Assembly: GCA_016283175.1 (NCBI GenBank)
Contig: JAEEMK010000108.1
Location: forward strand, 1 to 64,000
Reading direction: 5' to 3'
Source: Bacteroidales bacterium
GTDB taxonomy: Bacteria; Bacteroidota; Bacteroidia; Bacteroidales; P3
DNA length: 64,000 nt
The notes under the pieces were generated by a model. That model saw only the letters and a list, made by a program, of their open reading frames with translations. It was not told the DNA's origin and searched no databases. The translations under genes were made by a program, and so were the position numbers. Positions 1 through 11,767 of the stretch are shown piece after piece; positions within the stretch are counted from its first letter, which is position 1; every line of letters begins with the position of its first letter.

Positions 1-495
1 TATGATGAACTGATTGCCAAGATGGGGGAACCTGAACATTATTCCGACAGTGGATGCATTGCAAAGTGCAATGACACCAACGCATTTATCCCTGTGATGT
101 ATTACTCCGGCCTCAGTTATTACCGCAAAGGCGACAGCGTCCAGCTCTCTTTTGTCGATTTCCGCAAGTCGGCAGTCAAGCTGACCCTCCAAATCGGCGA
201 TGGAAATCCGCTAACCATTGACAGCAACACCGTATGCGATGACTTTTACGCCTATATGGACCAGTTTGTCTTTGCCGACGGAAACAGCAGTACTTTGCCC
301 GACAAAGAACGGATGTCGTTCGATGCATACTATATGACGGAGGGACTATACTATGCGCTGGGGTTCCCTTGCGACACCATCGACAAGAGATTCGGCAACA
401 TCATCACCCCTATTTTCACACCGGGCGACAAACGACTTTGGTATATAGATTTCGGCGCAGTCGATATGGGCGGATTGTATAGAAACAACAAATAA
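1..495 (+). CDS. hypothetical protein, 5' end outside window
   Basis: Frame open from base 1 (YDELIAKMGEPEHY...) to TAA at 493; no family recognised. Confidence 0.6.
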   Translation, partial: YDELIAKMGEPEHYSDSGCIAKCNDTNAFIPVMYYSGLSYYRKGDSVQLSFVDFRKSAVKLTLQIGDGNPLTIDSNTVCDDFYAYMDQFVFADGNSSTLPDKERMSFDAYYMTEGLYYALGFPCDTIDKRFGNIITPIFTPGDKRLWYIDFGAVDMGGLYRNNK

Positions 496-702
496 TCAGT
501 CTTCTGCGGCTCGTCGCTGCCGCCCGACAAGGATTTCATTGAGACCATCGGTTTTGCATACGTAAGCGACGAAACTGACCAAACGGAACCACCCCGTGTA
601 TGAACGGCTGCCATCCCCGCTGACGGCAATGAAACGGATACAATACAAAAATACCCAGCCAACAGCAACTTGACCGGGTATTACAATTTACAACCTCAAT
701 GT

Positions 703-1458
703 TTATTTCCTGACAATAACGCTGCCGCTGCCCTGATGAGTGGCGAGGATAAGCACCTCGGCAACCTGCACGTGCTCGGGGGCGTTGGCGGCATAGACGG
801 CCACGTCGGCGATATCGTCGCCCGTCAGTGGCTTGATGCCCTTGTAGACGTTGGCGGCGCGCTCGGTGTCGCCGTGGAAGCGGGTGTTGCTGAAGTTGGT
901 TTCCACCAGTCCTGGTTTAAGGTTGGTGACGCGGATGGCAGTGTTGGCCACATCAAGACGCAGACCGTCGGTGATGGTCTTCACGGCAGCCTTGGTAGCG
1001 CAGTAGACATTGCCGTTGGCGTAGGCAGCGTCGCCAGCCACGGAGCCGATGTTGATGATATGGCCGCGGTCGCGCTTCACCATACCCGGAACAACCAGAC
1101 GGGTCATCGTCAGCAGTCCCTTGATGTTGGTGTCGACCATAGTATCCCAGTCGTCGTAGCTGCCCTCATATTCGGGTTCCAAACCGAGGGCAAGGCCGGC
1201 GTTGTTGACCAGCACGTCGATGTCTTTCCACTCTGCCGGAAGGCTGTTGATGCACTCCGTGGCTTTCTCGCGGTCGCGGACATCAAAAACCAGCGTCAGC
1301 ACCTCTGTGCCTTGGGCTGTGAGCTCTTTACGGATTTCCTCAAGACGCTGCACGTTGCGTCCAGTGAGGATGAGGCGGTCGCCGTTGGCGGCGAATTTGC
1401 GTGCGCAACCGAGACCGATTCCGCTCGTTGCGCCTGTTATCAATACTGTTTTTTTCAT
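703..1458 (-). CDS. SDR-family NAD(P)-dependent oxidoreductase (YdfG-like)
   Basis: TGATSGIG cofactor motif, NNAG, YCATKAA active site. Confidence 0.93.
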   Translation of the reverse strand: MKKTVLITGATSGIGLGCARKFAANGDRLILTGRNVQRLEEIRKELTAQGTEVLTLVFDVRDREKATECINSLPAEWKDIDVLVNNAGLALGLEPEYEGSYDDWDTMVDTNIKGLLTMTRLVVPGMVKRDRGHIINIGSVAGDAAYANGNVYCATKAAVKTITDGLRLDVANTAIRVTNLKPGLVETNFSNTRFHGDTERAANVYKGIKPLTGDDIADVAVYAANAPEHVQVAEVLILATHQGSGSVIVRK

Positions 1459-1556
1459 CGATTTTAAGTTTTTCTTTATAACGGCAGCCGAATGTTATTA
1501 TTGTAAAAAAAGTGCAATAAAAAACTCTTTGCAACGTTTTGACAAAAAACAAAAAT

Positions 1557-2100
1557 ATGAACATCTCTGTCTTCTGCGCCTCGTCGCACCCCCACGACAA
1601 ACAAATATCCTGCGCCGCCGACGAACTCGGACGACGCATCGCCCTTGACGGACATACACTCCTCTATGGCGGCAGCAACCTCGGCCTGATGGGCACCGTC
1701 AGCGGTGCGGCCTTGGACGCAGGCGGAACAGTCATCGCCGTCATACCCACATTCTTCAGCGACGAAATCATCAACTCCCAGCCTGTCAGCCAGATAGTTC
1801 GTGTCAAATCAATGGCCGAGCGCAAGGAATACCTCATTGCCAACAGCGACGTCTTCATTGCCTTCCCCGGAGGCATTGGCACACTTGACGAAGTGCTCGA
1901 AGTGATGGTCAGCAACCAGCTGGGCCCTCTGCGCGACACCGACCATCGCGACAAACCCATAATCCTCTTTAATCACGACAACTTCTACGTCCCTTTTCTG
2001 CAACAAATAGATGTGATGGGCCGGCACGGCTTCTTCCGCAGCGGCAGACGCCCCAACATCAACATCGCCAGAAACATCGACGAAATATTCCAACTCCTGA

Positions 2101-2108
<8 letters not shown>
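1557..2108 (+). CDS. LOG-family protein (TIGR00730-type)
   Basis: GGSNLGLMG and PGGIGTLDE motifs; start MNISVFCAS chosen inside the longer ORF. Confidence 0.9.
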
Positions 2109-3614
<1,506 letters not shown>

Positions 3615-3618
<4 letters not shown>

Positions 3619-3880
3619 AAAGCGGAAAACGGAAAGCGGAAAACGGAAAGCAATTCTGTAAGGGCGTACCCCCGTGTACGCCCCACCAACTCCACTTAAA
3701 GGAGAGGATAACTAAAACGAAAACGAAAACAGTGTACCCTCCCGGAAATGCGCCCCTAAGTTAGGGGAGCTGTCACGAAGTGACTGAGGAGTGTGTAAAC
3801 CTTCAAACCTTTTAAACCCTTTAAACCTTTTAAACCTTTTAAACCCTTTAAACCCTTTATAACCTTTATACCCCTTCTAA
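3615..3880. repeat. intergenic patchwork of short repeats: GCGGAAAACGGAAA tandem, GGGCGTAC/GTACGCCC hairpin, CCCCTAA-g-TTAGGGG palindrome, GTCACgaaGTGAC hairpin, 9-bp AAACC(T/C)TTT array
   Basis: Direct reading; array gives KGLKGLKGLK in the antisense ORF. Confidence 0.85.
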
Positions 3881-3891
3881 CCCTCAAACCA

Positions 3892-4581
3892 ATGGAAGCA
3901 TTCATTCTTGCCGCAGGACTCGGCACACGCCTGCGACCGCTGACCGACGACCGCCCCAAGGCACTGGTCGAAATCAACGGACAGACACTGCTGGAAATCA
4001 ACATCAAACGACTTGCCGATGCCGGCGTAAAGCGCTGCGTCGTCAACGTCCACTACTTCGGCGATATGCTCGTCGAGTACATCGCAAGCCACAACTGGCC
4101 CTGCCCCGTACTCATCAGCGACGAGCGCCAGCAACTGCTCAACACCGGCGGCGCACTGCCACACGCCGCACCGCTCTTCAGCGGCAACGAGCCCGTGCTC
4201 ATCCACAACGTCGACATCCTCTCCGACATCGACCTCGCAGCACTCGAACAGCACCACATAGCCAGCGGCAACCTAGTGACACTCTGCACCAGCCACCGAC
4301 AGACAAACCGTATGCTCCTCTTCGACAGCACAGGCAACCTCGCCGGAATCTACGGCCAAGACAACGCCGAAGGCCTCACACCGCTCCCCTTCAGCGGCGT
4401 ATCGATGGTCAACCCCCAGCTGTTCGCCCTGATGCCGCCCGACGACCACCCCTACCCAGTCTTCGGCAGCTACCTCCAAATAGCAAAGCAACACCGCATA
4501 GGCTATTTTATGCACCCCGTAGGCAAATGGATCGACGTCGGAACACCCGAAGCCGTCGAAAAAGCAAATACAATGTTCTGA
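3892..4581 (+). CDS. sugar-1-phosphate nucleotidyltransferase (MurU-like)
   Basis: AAGLGTRLRPLTDDRPKALVEINGQTLLE signature. Confidence 0.88.
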   Translation: MEAFILAAGLGTRLRPLTDDRPKALVEINGQTLLEINIKRLADAGVKRCVVNVHYFGDMLVEYIASHNWPCPVLISDERQQLLNTGGALPHAAPLFSGNEPVLIHNVDILSDIDLAALEQHHIASGNLVTLCTSHRQTNRMLLFDSTGNLAGIYGQDNAEGLTPLPFSGVSMVNPQLFALMPPDDHPYPVFGSYLQIAKQHRIGYFMHPVGKWIDVGTPEAVEKANTMF

Positions 4582-4599
4582 AAACAGAAGAAAACGACT

Positions 4600-4845
4600 A
4601 TGAACTACGACGACATAATAGACCTGCCGCACCACATCTCCAAGCGCCACCGACCGATGTCGATGCTCAACCGCGCCGCACAGTTTGCACCATTCGCCGC
4701 ACTCACAGGCTACAACGACTCCATCGACAACGCCTCGCATCCCACCATCGACGACTTCTGCAACGACCCCGACTTCCCCGTCGATTACATCGACGACAAC
4801 AACAACGGCTTCATCAGCGACGAAACACCCTCACCAAACCCCTGA
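4600..4845 (+). CDS. small protein resembling YolD-like/SOS-associated proteins
   Basis: [30 protein letters not shown] resembles the conserved core of small proteins encoded beside Y-family polymerases. Confidence 0.6.
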   Translation: MNYDDIIDLPHHISKRHRPMSMLNRAAQFAPFAALTGYNDSIDNASHPTIDDFCNDPDFPVDYIDDNNNGFISDETPSPNP

Positions 4846-4957
4846 CAAAATCCACACCTAAAACACTGTCAACCAGCTCTAAAGCAACAATAGGCAAAAA
4901 AAGCATTTTTTGCGCTTTTTCAACACGCTAATCCTCAGACCATTACAGGACCAGCAT

Positions 4958-5058
4958 AGGCATATGTACAGTATTTGTACAGTATATGTACAGTATATGT
5001 ACGCTTCTGAAGCGTACATATACTGTACATATACTGTACAAATACTGTACATATGCCT
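4958..5058. repeat. long palindrome family, copy 1 (50-bp perfect arms)
   Basis: AGGCATATGTACAGTATTTGTACAGTATATGTACAGTATATGTACGCTTC-T-exact reverse complement. Confidence 0.98.
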
Positions 5059-5336
5059 TACTTTGTATACAGAACAAAACCACTTGGGCACTTGTTGCAA
5101 CATCTGAAACATTCTGTACTGCGAAACTTCACAACTCGCTCATTTCCAAAGGTTCAGACAACCATCGGAACAGCAGGCTACATTTCAACACCCTTGTGGC
5201 ACAGGTCTACGACGGCAGGACGACCACGCGCAGGACTGGCATATCCGCCTTGCATACCAACCATTATCAACACCGTGCCGCAAAAAAAAATGATTCCAAA
5301 AACGGAAATACCGACACAAAATTGAAAAAAATTGTG

Positions 5337-5344
5337 TATATTTG
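5337..5344 (+). promoter_or_regulatory. Bacteroidetes -7 box TATATTTG upstream of leuS
   Basis: TAnnTTTG match about 95 bp before the leuS ATG. Confidence 0.6.
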
Positions 5345-5439
5345 CAGTTTGTATTTGCGCAGTGAAAAGTTACACACCGTTGTCTACCAGCGCTTTGCAG
5401 CTTTTACACTTAAGAAAAACCACTTTGAAAGACAGAAAG

Positions 5440-8301
5440 ATGGACTATAATTACAGCGAAATCGAACCAAAATGGCAGCAATTCTGGCGCGACCAGAAAA
5501 CCTACTGCGTCGACAACAATTCCCCAAAACCGCATTACTATGTGCTCGATATGTTCCCCTATCCTTCGGGAGCCGGACTGCACGTAGGCCATCCGCTCGG
5601 ATACATAGCCAGCGACATCTATGCCCGCTACAAACGTCTGCGCGGTTTCAACGTGCTGCACCCTATGGGCTATGACGCCTACGGTTTGCCCGCCGAGCAG
5701 TATGCCATACAGACCGGACAGCACCCTGCCGTCACTACAGAAGAGAACATCAAACGCTATCGCGAACAGCTGGACAAAATCGGTTTCTGTTTCGACTGGA
5801 GCCGCGAGGTGCGCACCTGCGACCCCAAATACTACAAATGGACCCAATGGACATTCCTGCAGCTTTTCAACCACTACTATGACGAGCAGCAGCAGAAAGC
5901 ACTCCCCATCGAACAACTGGTGAAACAGTTCGAGAGCGGCGAACGCATTGCAGAGAACGGCAAGCCCTGGAACGAACTGACAGAGAAAGAACGTGCCGAA
6001 GTGCTGATGGGCTACCGACTGGCCTATCTGGCCGACATACCGGTAAACTGGTGCGCCGAACTCGGCACCGTGCTCGCCAACGACGAAGTTGTCAACGGCC
6101 TCTCCGTGCGCGGCGGCTACCCCGTCGAGCGCAAACTGATGCGCCAGTGGAGTCTTAGAATCACAGCCTACGCCCAGCGCCTTGTCGACGGACTGGACAA
6201 AGTGGAATGGACCGATTCGCTGAAAGAAATACAACGCAACTGGATAGGCCGCAGCGAAGGTGCCGCAGTGTGGTTCCCGCTCGACGTCCCCACAACCACT
6301 GTCGACGCACCCACAGGCCTGTTTATGGGTCAAGTGTCACCCACACCAACTCCCAGTTTCGAAATTTTCACCACACGCCCAGACACCATCTTCGGCGTGA
6401 CATTTATGGTGCTTTGCCCCGAACACGAACTGATTGGCCAAATAACAACACCTGAGCAGAAAGCCGAGGTCGAAGCCTACGTCACCTGGGCCAAGAACCG
6501 CTCGGAACGCGAACGCCAGGCCGAAGTCAAGAAGGTGAGCGGTGTCTTCACCGGAGCCTTCGCCATCAACCCCCTTACCGAAGAACGCATACCCATCTGG
6601 GTGAGCGACTATGTACTGGCAGGCTACGGCACAGGTGCCATTATGGCTGTGCCGGCTCACGACAGCCGCGACTTCGCCTTTGCACGCCACTTCAACCTGC
6701 CCATACGCCAGGTTGTGGCCCCCGAAAAGGATGCCGTCAGCGACCCCTCCACCTGGAGCGAAAGCATCGACGCCAAAACAGGCTACAGCGTAAACAGCGG
6801 CTTCGTAACCGGTATGAAAGTCAAAGACGCTATGAAAGCCGTCATCGACAAGATAGAGGAAATGGGCATCGGACACCGCACAGTCAACTACCGTCTGCGC
6901 GATGCTATCTTCAGCCGTCAACGCTACTGGGGCGAGCCGTTCCCGATCTACTACAAAGACGGCATCCCCTGCCCCATCCCCGAAGAATGCCTGCCATTGC
7001 TTCTGCCCGAAATAAAAGAATACAAACCCACCGCCACCGGCGAGCCGCCTCTGGGCCACGCCGAGATATGGGCCTGGAACGAAAATAACCGCAAGGTGGT
7101 TAGCAAAAGCCTCATTGACAACAAGACCGTCTTCCCACTCGAACTGAGCACTATGCCAGGCTTTGCAGGCAGCAGCGGATACTATCTGCGCTATATGGAT
7201 CCGCACAACGACGAAGCCTACTTCTCGAAAGAGGCTGTGGGATACTGGCAGAATGTGGACCTTTATGTCGGCGGTGCAGAACACGGCACCGGCCATCTGA
7301 TATACGCCCGCTTCTGGAACAAATTCCTCTACGACATCGGAATGTCGGTGAAGGACGAACCGTTCCAAAAGCTTGTCAACCAAGGTATGATACAAGGACG
7401 TTCCAACTTCGTATACCGTTCGAAAGCCGACAACAAGCTCTTCATATCCAAAAACCTGATAAAGAATATGGACGACGTGACTCCCATTCACGTCGACATC
7501 AACATTGTAGACAACGACATTCTCGACATCGAACGCTTCCGCCAGTGGCGACCTGAATTTGCCGATGCCAGTTTCCAACTGGAGGAGGGCAAATATGTAT
7601 GCGGATGGGAAATAGAGAAAATGTCGAAGTCGATGTACAACGTGCAGAACCCCGACGACCTGGTGGCACGCTACGGCGCCGACACACTGAGAATGTACGA
7701 GATGTTCCTCGGCCCCGTCGAACAGGCCAAACCGTGGGACACCAACGGCATTGAAGGCGTGTTCCGCTTTTTCAAGAAATTCTGGCGACTGTTCCACGAC
7801 GCAAACAACACGTTCTGCATCAGCGATGAACAGCCCACAAAAGCCGAGCTGAAAACCCTGCACCAGACCATCAAGAAAGTGACCGACGACATAGAGCGCT
7901 TCTCGTTCAACACCAGCGTCAGCACATTTATGATCTGTGCCAACGAACTGGCATCGGCCAAATGCAACAAACGCGCCGTCCTTGAGCCTCTGACAGTGCT
8001 TGTGGCACCTTTCGCCCCCCACATCGCCGAAGAACTGTGGCACCTGATGGGCCACAACACATCGGTGTGCGACGCCGAATGGCCCGCTTTCGACGAAAAG
8101 CACCTCGTCGAAGACTCGTTCACCTACCCAGTATCCTTCAACGGCAAGATGCGCTTCACCGTCGACCTGCCGGCCAACTGCACACAGGATGAAGCCATCG
8201 CCGCCATTAAAGCTATGCCCGAAACAGACAAATGGACCGGTGGCAAAGAGCCGAAGAAAATTATTTTCGTACCCAAAAGAATTATCAATATAGTATGCTG
8301 A
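5440..8301 (+). CDS. leuS: leucyl-tRNA synthetase
   Basis: [17 protein letters not shown] motif, full-length class I synthetase; start [13 protein letters not shown]. Confidence 0.97.
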   Translation: MDYNYSEIEPKWQQFWRDQKTYCVDNNSPKPHYYVLDMFPYPSGAGLHVGHPLGYIASDIYARYKRLRGFNVLHPMGYDAYGLPAEQYAIQTGQHPAVTTEENIKRYREQLDKIGFCFDWSREVRTCDPKYYKWTQWTFLQLFNHYYDEQQQKALPIEQLVKQFESGERIAENGKPWNELTEKERAEVLMGYRLAYLADIPVNWCAELGTVLANDEVVNGLSVRGGYPVERKLMRQWSLRITAYAQRLVDGLDKVEWTDSLKEIQRNWIGRSEGAAVWFPLDVPTTTVDAPTGLFMGQVSPTPTPSFEIFTTRPDTIFGVTFMVLCPEHELIGQITTPEQKAEVEAYVTWAKNRSERERQAEVKKVSGVFTGAFAINPLTEERIPIWVSDYVLAGYGTGAIMAVPAHDSRDFAFARHFNLPIRQVVAPEKDAVSDPSTWSESIDAKTGYSVNSGFVTGMKVKDAMKAVIDKIEEMGIGHRTVNYRLRDAIFSRQRYWGEPFPIYYKDGIPCPIPEECLPLLLPEIKEYKPTATGEPPLGHAEIWAWNENNRKVVSKSLIDNKTVFPLELSTMPGFAGSSGYYLRYMDPHNDEAYFSKEAVGYWQNVDLYVGGAEHGTGHLIYARFWNKFLYDIGMSVKDEPFQKLVNQGMIQGRSNFVYRSKADNKLFISKNLIKNMDDVTPIHVDINIVDNDILDIERFRQWRPEFADASFQLEEGKYVCGWEIEKMSKSMYNVQNPDDLVARYGADTLRMYEMFLGPVEQAKPWDTNGIEGVFRFFKKFWRLFHDANNTFCISDEQPTKAELKTLHQTIKKVTDDIERFSFNTSVSTFMICANELASAKCNKRAVLEPLTVLVAPFAPHIAEELWHLMGHNTSVCDAEWPAFDEKHLVEDSFTYPVSFNGKMRFTVDLPANCTQDEAIAAIKAMPETDKWTGGKEPKKIIFVPKRIINIVC

Positions 8302-9284
8302 GCAGACATTTCCTACGCGCCAAAGCGCTACAGACCATCTACGCCGGCGTGACAGCCGACAACACATCGGAAGAGGAACTGCTGAAGATGTTCGACTACA
8401 ACGTCGACCGCCTCAACGACCTTGGGGTACTGCAGATGAGCACCCTTATGCAGCTGACATACACCGCCGAACGAGTGTTTGAAAACGAGCAGCAGAAGTT
8501 CAACCCCAACCAGTCTGAACTTGACCTGCTGGATAGATGGGCCAAAAATCCGTTTGTGGAAAAACTGTCACAAGGTTTTGAGTACAGACAGAAAGAAAAC
8601 CGGATGCATATCGACTGGAGCAACCATTTCGACGTCTTCCGCAAGATACTCAACACCTTCAAGACCTCGCATAATTTCCAGGCCCACGCAGCCATTGAAG
8701 AACCGACATTCACGGAATACAAAACCATTGCACTGACAGCCTTCAAGTATTTGATGAATGACACAACACTGAGAGAAATAATCTTCGACCGCGACCTGTT
8801 GTGGGAAGACGATTTCGACCAAGTGGCACAGTATGTGTTTATGCTGCTCAAAGAACTTGACGAACAGTCGATGGACGAGGCAATGCGCTGTCCGCAGATT
8901 TACGACGCTCGCAATGAAAAAGAAGTGAACGACGTGGATTTTGCCCGCCAACTTGTTGCAGACACCTACAAACACCTCGACGACGTGGAGCCAATGATAC
9001 GCAAACACCTTCAGAATTGGGAGCTGGAACGCGTGGCACTGATGGACATACTGCTTATCAATATGGCCGTCAACGAGTTCACACACTGCCCGTCCATCCC
9101 GGAACGCGTCACCGTGGACGAATACATAGAGCTTTCGAAAGAGTTTTCAACCGAGAAGAGCAAACTGTTCATCAACGGCATACTCGACAAACTGTTGATT
9201 GAACTGCGCGTCGCCGGTAAAATAGTGAAAGATGAACGCGGAATGTACGATCCGGTTATTGACGGCGAAAAAACCGACCTTTAA
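8295..9284 (+). CDS. nusB: transcription antitermination factor NusB
   Basis: [19 protein letters not shown]-terminus and C-terminal NusB fold sequence [15 protein letters not shown]; overlaps leuS stop. Confidence 0.85.
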   Translation: MLSRHFLRAKALQTIYAGVTADNTSEEELLKMFDYNVDRLNDLGVLQMSTLMQLTYTAERVFENEQQKFNPNQSELDLLDRWAKNPFVEKLSQGFEYRQKENRMHIDWSNHFDVFRKILNTFKTSHNFQAHAAIEEPTFTEYKTIALTAFKYLMNDTTLREIIFDRDLLWEDDFDQVAQYVFMLLKELDEQSMDEAMRCPQIYDARNEKEVNDVDFARQLVADTYKHLDDVEPMIRKHLQNWELERVALMDILLINMAVNEFTHCPSIPERVTVDEYIELSKEFSTEKSKLFINGILDKLLIELRVAGKIVKDERGMYDPVIDGEKTDL

Positions 9285-9301
9285 CATCCTATCAGACAGT
9301 T

Positions 9302-9742
9302 ATGATAAAAAAAACAGCATACATTCTTTTCGCCACTCTCATTTTGGCATCCTGCAACGGCACAGACAAAGGTGCCGATGTCGACATCATCAACAACCCC
9401 AACAGTGCAACAGGATATAACGAAAGCGAGAAAATGCCCAAAATAGTCTTCGAAACCGATATGCACGATTTCGGTCAGCTGATGGCAGGCGAAACAATAT
9501 CCTACAGTTTCAAATTCACCAACACCGGCAATGCCGACTTGGTCATTAGCGGTTGCGATGCATCGTGCGGCTGCACAGTGGCCAACTACCCGAAAGAGCG
9601 TATAGCACCTGGCAAAACAGGGTATATCACTGTTTCGTTCAAGTCGCAGGGTATGTCGGGCAACCAAATCAAAGAAGTCATTGTCGCCTCAAACACCCAA
9701 CCATCAAAAACCAGGTTGAGAATTTCAGCGACTGTGCGATAG
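9302..9742 (+). CDS. DUF1573 lipoprotein
   Basis: lipobox ILASC; FETDMHDFGQLMAGETISYSFKFTNTG...CDASCGCT. Confidence 0.9.
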   Translation: MIKKTAYILFATLILASCNGTDKGADVDIINNPNSATGYNESEKMPKIVFETDMHDFGQLMAGETISYSFKFTNTGNADLVISGCDASCGCTVANYPKERIAPGKTGYITVSFKSQGMSGNQIKEVIVASNTQPSKTRLRISATVR

Positions 9743-9793
9743 ACCCGTTTTACAATTTAAAGAAAATCAAACTTAAAATTTTAAAATTAAAAA

Positions 9794-10117
9794 ATGAACA
9801 TCCTTTATGTAATGCTCCAAGCACAAGGAGCACCCAACGGTGCAGGCGGAAGCGGTCTGCTTATGATTATCCTGCTTTTTGTTGTAATGTGGTTGCTGAT
9901 GATTCGTCCGCAAAAGAAAAAACAAAAAGAAGAACAGCAGATGCGTGAACAACTAAAGAAGGGCGACCGAGTAGTGTTTTCGGGCGGCATATACGGCAAA
10001 ATACACTCTGTCGATGCAACAACCGTTGAAGTAGAAGTTGCCAACGGAGTAATAATGACTGTCGAAAAAAGCTTTATCCAGTCAGTCGCCAACAACGATA
10101 CCACAGAGACTAAATAA
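9794..10117 (+). CDS. yajC: preprotein translocase subunit YajC
   Basis: LLMIRPQKKKQKEEQQM...GDRVVFSGGIYGKI. Confidence 0.95.
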   Translation: MNILYVMLQAQGAPNGAGGSGLLMIILLFVVMWLLMIRPQKKKQKEEQQMREQLKKGDRVVFSGGIYGKIHSVDATTVEVEVANGVIMTVEKSFIQSVANNDTTETK

Positions 10118-10141
10118 GAATCGTCAATCGGTCTCACTGAT

Positions 10142-11116
10142 ATGGACAACACAGAGACATCAGGCCTGCGACAACGTCTGAAACAGTCGCGCGCCTTTAT
10201 TTTCTCATTAATAGCCATAGCTGCAATATGGCTTGTCTCTGCAATGTCCGAACACAAGGCATATCGCGAACATTACAAGCTTTATTACGACGGTATAGAC
10301 ACAGCAAAATATGCCATCACCGGCATCGACAGCATATTGACACTTGACATCACCAGCAACGGCTTTCACGCATTCCAACGCGGTATAAAGAAAAACCGTT
10401 ATGTACACGTCAACGTCACTTCCAAAATAACGAACAAAGACGCTGACAACATTCAAGTGACACTTAATATTGATGACTATATCGACATAATACGCAGCCA
10501 GATAGACACCCGAGGCGTGAATGAAATAAAGCCTGTAGGCGACATCTTGAACATTGCACTCGCAAGACGGCAAAGCAAGGTATTTGTACCGGAAATCGAC
10601 AATATCGACTTTCAGTTCGATCCAATGGTTGGCCTTTGTGGACAACCAGAATTGCATCCCGACTCCATTGTCCTTTACGGTAGCCAGTCGTCGCTTGACA
10701 AGATTGAATATGTCCGCACTGAACCAAAAACAATCAAAAATATCCGTATCAGCGGAATGCACCGTGTTCGTCTGGCAAACGACTGGAAAAAATATCCAGA
10801 TGTCAGACCGTCAACGGAATATATTGATATCTTCATTCCCGTGGAGACATATACGGAAAAACCAATTTCGGTAGCGGTTCAATATGCCAATGATAACAGT
10901 TTCAAACGTGTTCAACTCTACCCTTCCACCGTCACTCTCAACTGTCTTGTACCACGCAAAAAATATGCCGATGTCAACAGCGACGATTTTGTCGTGACAG
11001 CCAAAACCATCAATGACACAAGCAATTACCTTATGCCAGTCGTCACACAATTCCCGGCCAATGTACGTATAAAATCAATTTCACCCCAACAACTGCAATA
11101 CATAATCATAAAATGA
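10142..11116 (+). CDS. YbbR-like domain protein
   Basis: Single N-terminal TM and YbbR-type repeats, typical yajC-ybbR-coaE order in Bacteroidetes. Confidence 0.75.
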   Translation: MDNTETSGLRQRLKQSRAFIFSLIAIAAIWLVSAMSEHKAYREHYKLYYDGIDTAKYAITGIDSILTLDITSNGFHAFQRGIKKNRYVHVNVTSKITNKDADNIQVTLNIDDYIDIIRSQIDTRGVNEIKPVGDILNIALARRQSKVFVPEIDNIDFQFDPMVGLCGQPELHPDSIVLYGSQSSLDKIEYVRTEPKTIKNIRISGMHRVRLANDWKKYPDVRPSTEYIDIFIPVETYTEKPISVAVQYANDNSFKRVQLYPSTVTLNCLVPRKKYADVNSDDFVVTAKTINDTSNYLMPVVTQFPANVRIKSISPQQLQYIIIK

Positions 11117-11691
11117 AACTTGTTGGACTTACAGGCGGCATCGGATGTGGCAAGACCACAGTGTTGGAGACCTTCAGGCATCTCGGCATTCCTTGCTTTG
11201 TGGCCGACCAAAGAGCAGGAGAATACTATAAAGAACCTGCTTTCTTGAACGAAATACGAGTACTCTTTGGAGACAGAGTATTCGACGACAATGGCAATGT
11301 TGTCAAATCTGAAATTGCACGAATTGTATTCAACGACAAAGACAAGCTGCAAAAGATCAATTCGTTGATACATCCACGAGTAATGCAGGAATTTGTTTCG
11401 TGGGCTGAGCTGCAAAAAGCCCCATACGTAATAATGGAATCTGCCATTATATATGAATACAACCTTGATAGCAAACTTGACACAGTAATTGCAGTATACC
11501 TTGAAAAAGAAGAGCGGCTGCGCAGGCTACAACTACGCGACAATGTAAGCCGCGATGCACTCGAGGCACGTATGCGCAACCAAATCAGTGCAGAAGAAAA
11601 GATGGACCGTGCCGATTATGTTATACTCAACTACGAAGGCAATCCTCGAGCCAGACAGGTAGAGTATGTAGACCGTCTTTTAAGAATATAA
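11113..11691 (+). CDS. coaE: dephospho-CoA kinase
   Basis: GLTGGIGCGKTTV P-loop, HPRVMQEF. Confidence 0.96.
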   Translation: MKLVGLTGGIGCGKTTVLETFRHLGIPCFVADQRAGEYYKEPAFLNEIRVLFGDRVFDDNGNVVKSEIARIVFNDKDKLQKINSLIHPRVMQEFVSWAELQKAPYVIMESAIIYEYNLDSKLDTVIAVYLEKEERLRRLQLRDNVSRDALEARMRNQISAEEKMDRADYVILNYEGNPRARQVEYVDRLLRI

Positions 11692-11767
11692 GTCTCATCC
11701 TTTGACGGAACACTATTCTGCACCAACCACTCAAAAAACACGATTCACCATTTACAATTCACATATT

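Noticed and set aside
6337-8367. 676-aa antisense ORF opposite leuS (similarly 670-1467, 2371-3234, 5410-6333, 29231-30511, 50884-51930, 54837-56486)
   Set aside because: Shadow ORFs from codon bias opposite clearly conserved genes; no recognisable domains or start context.
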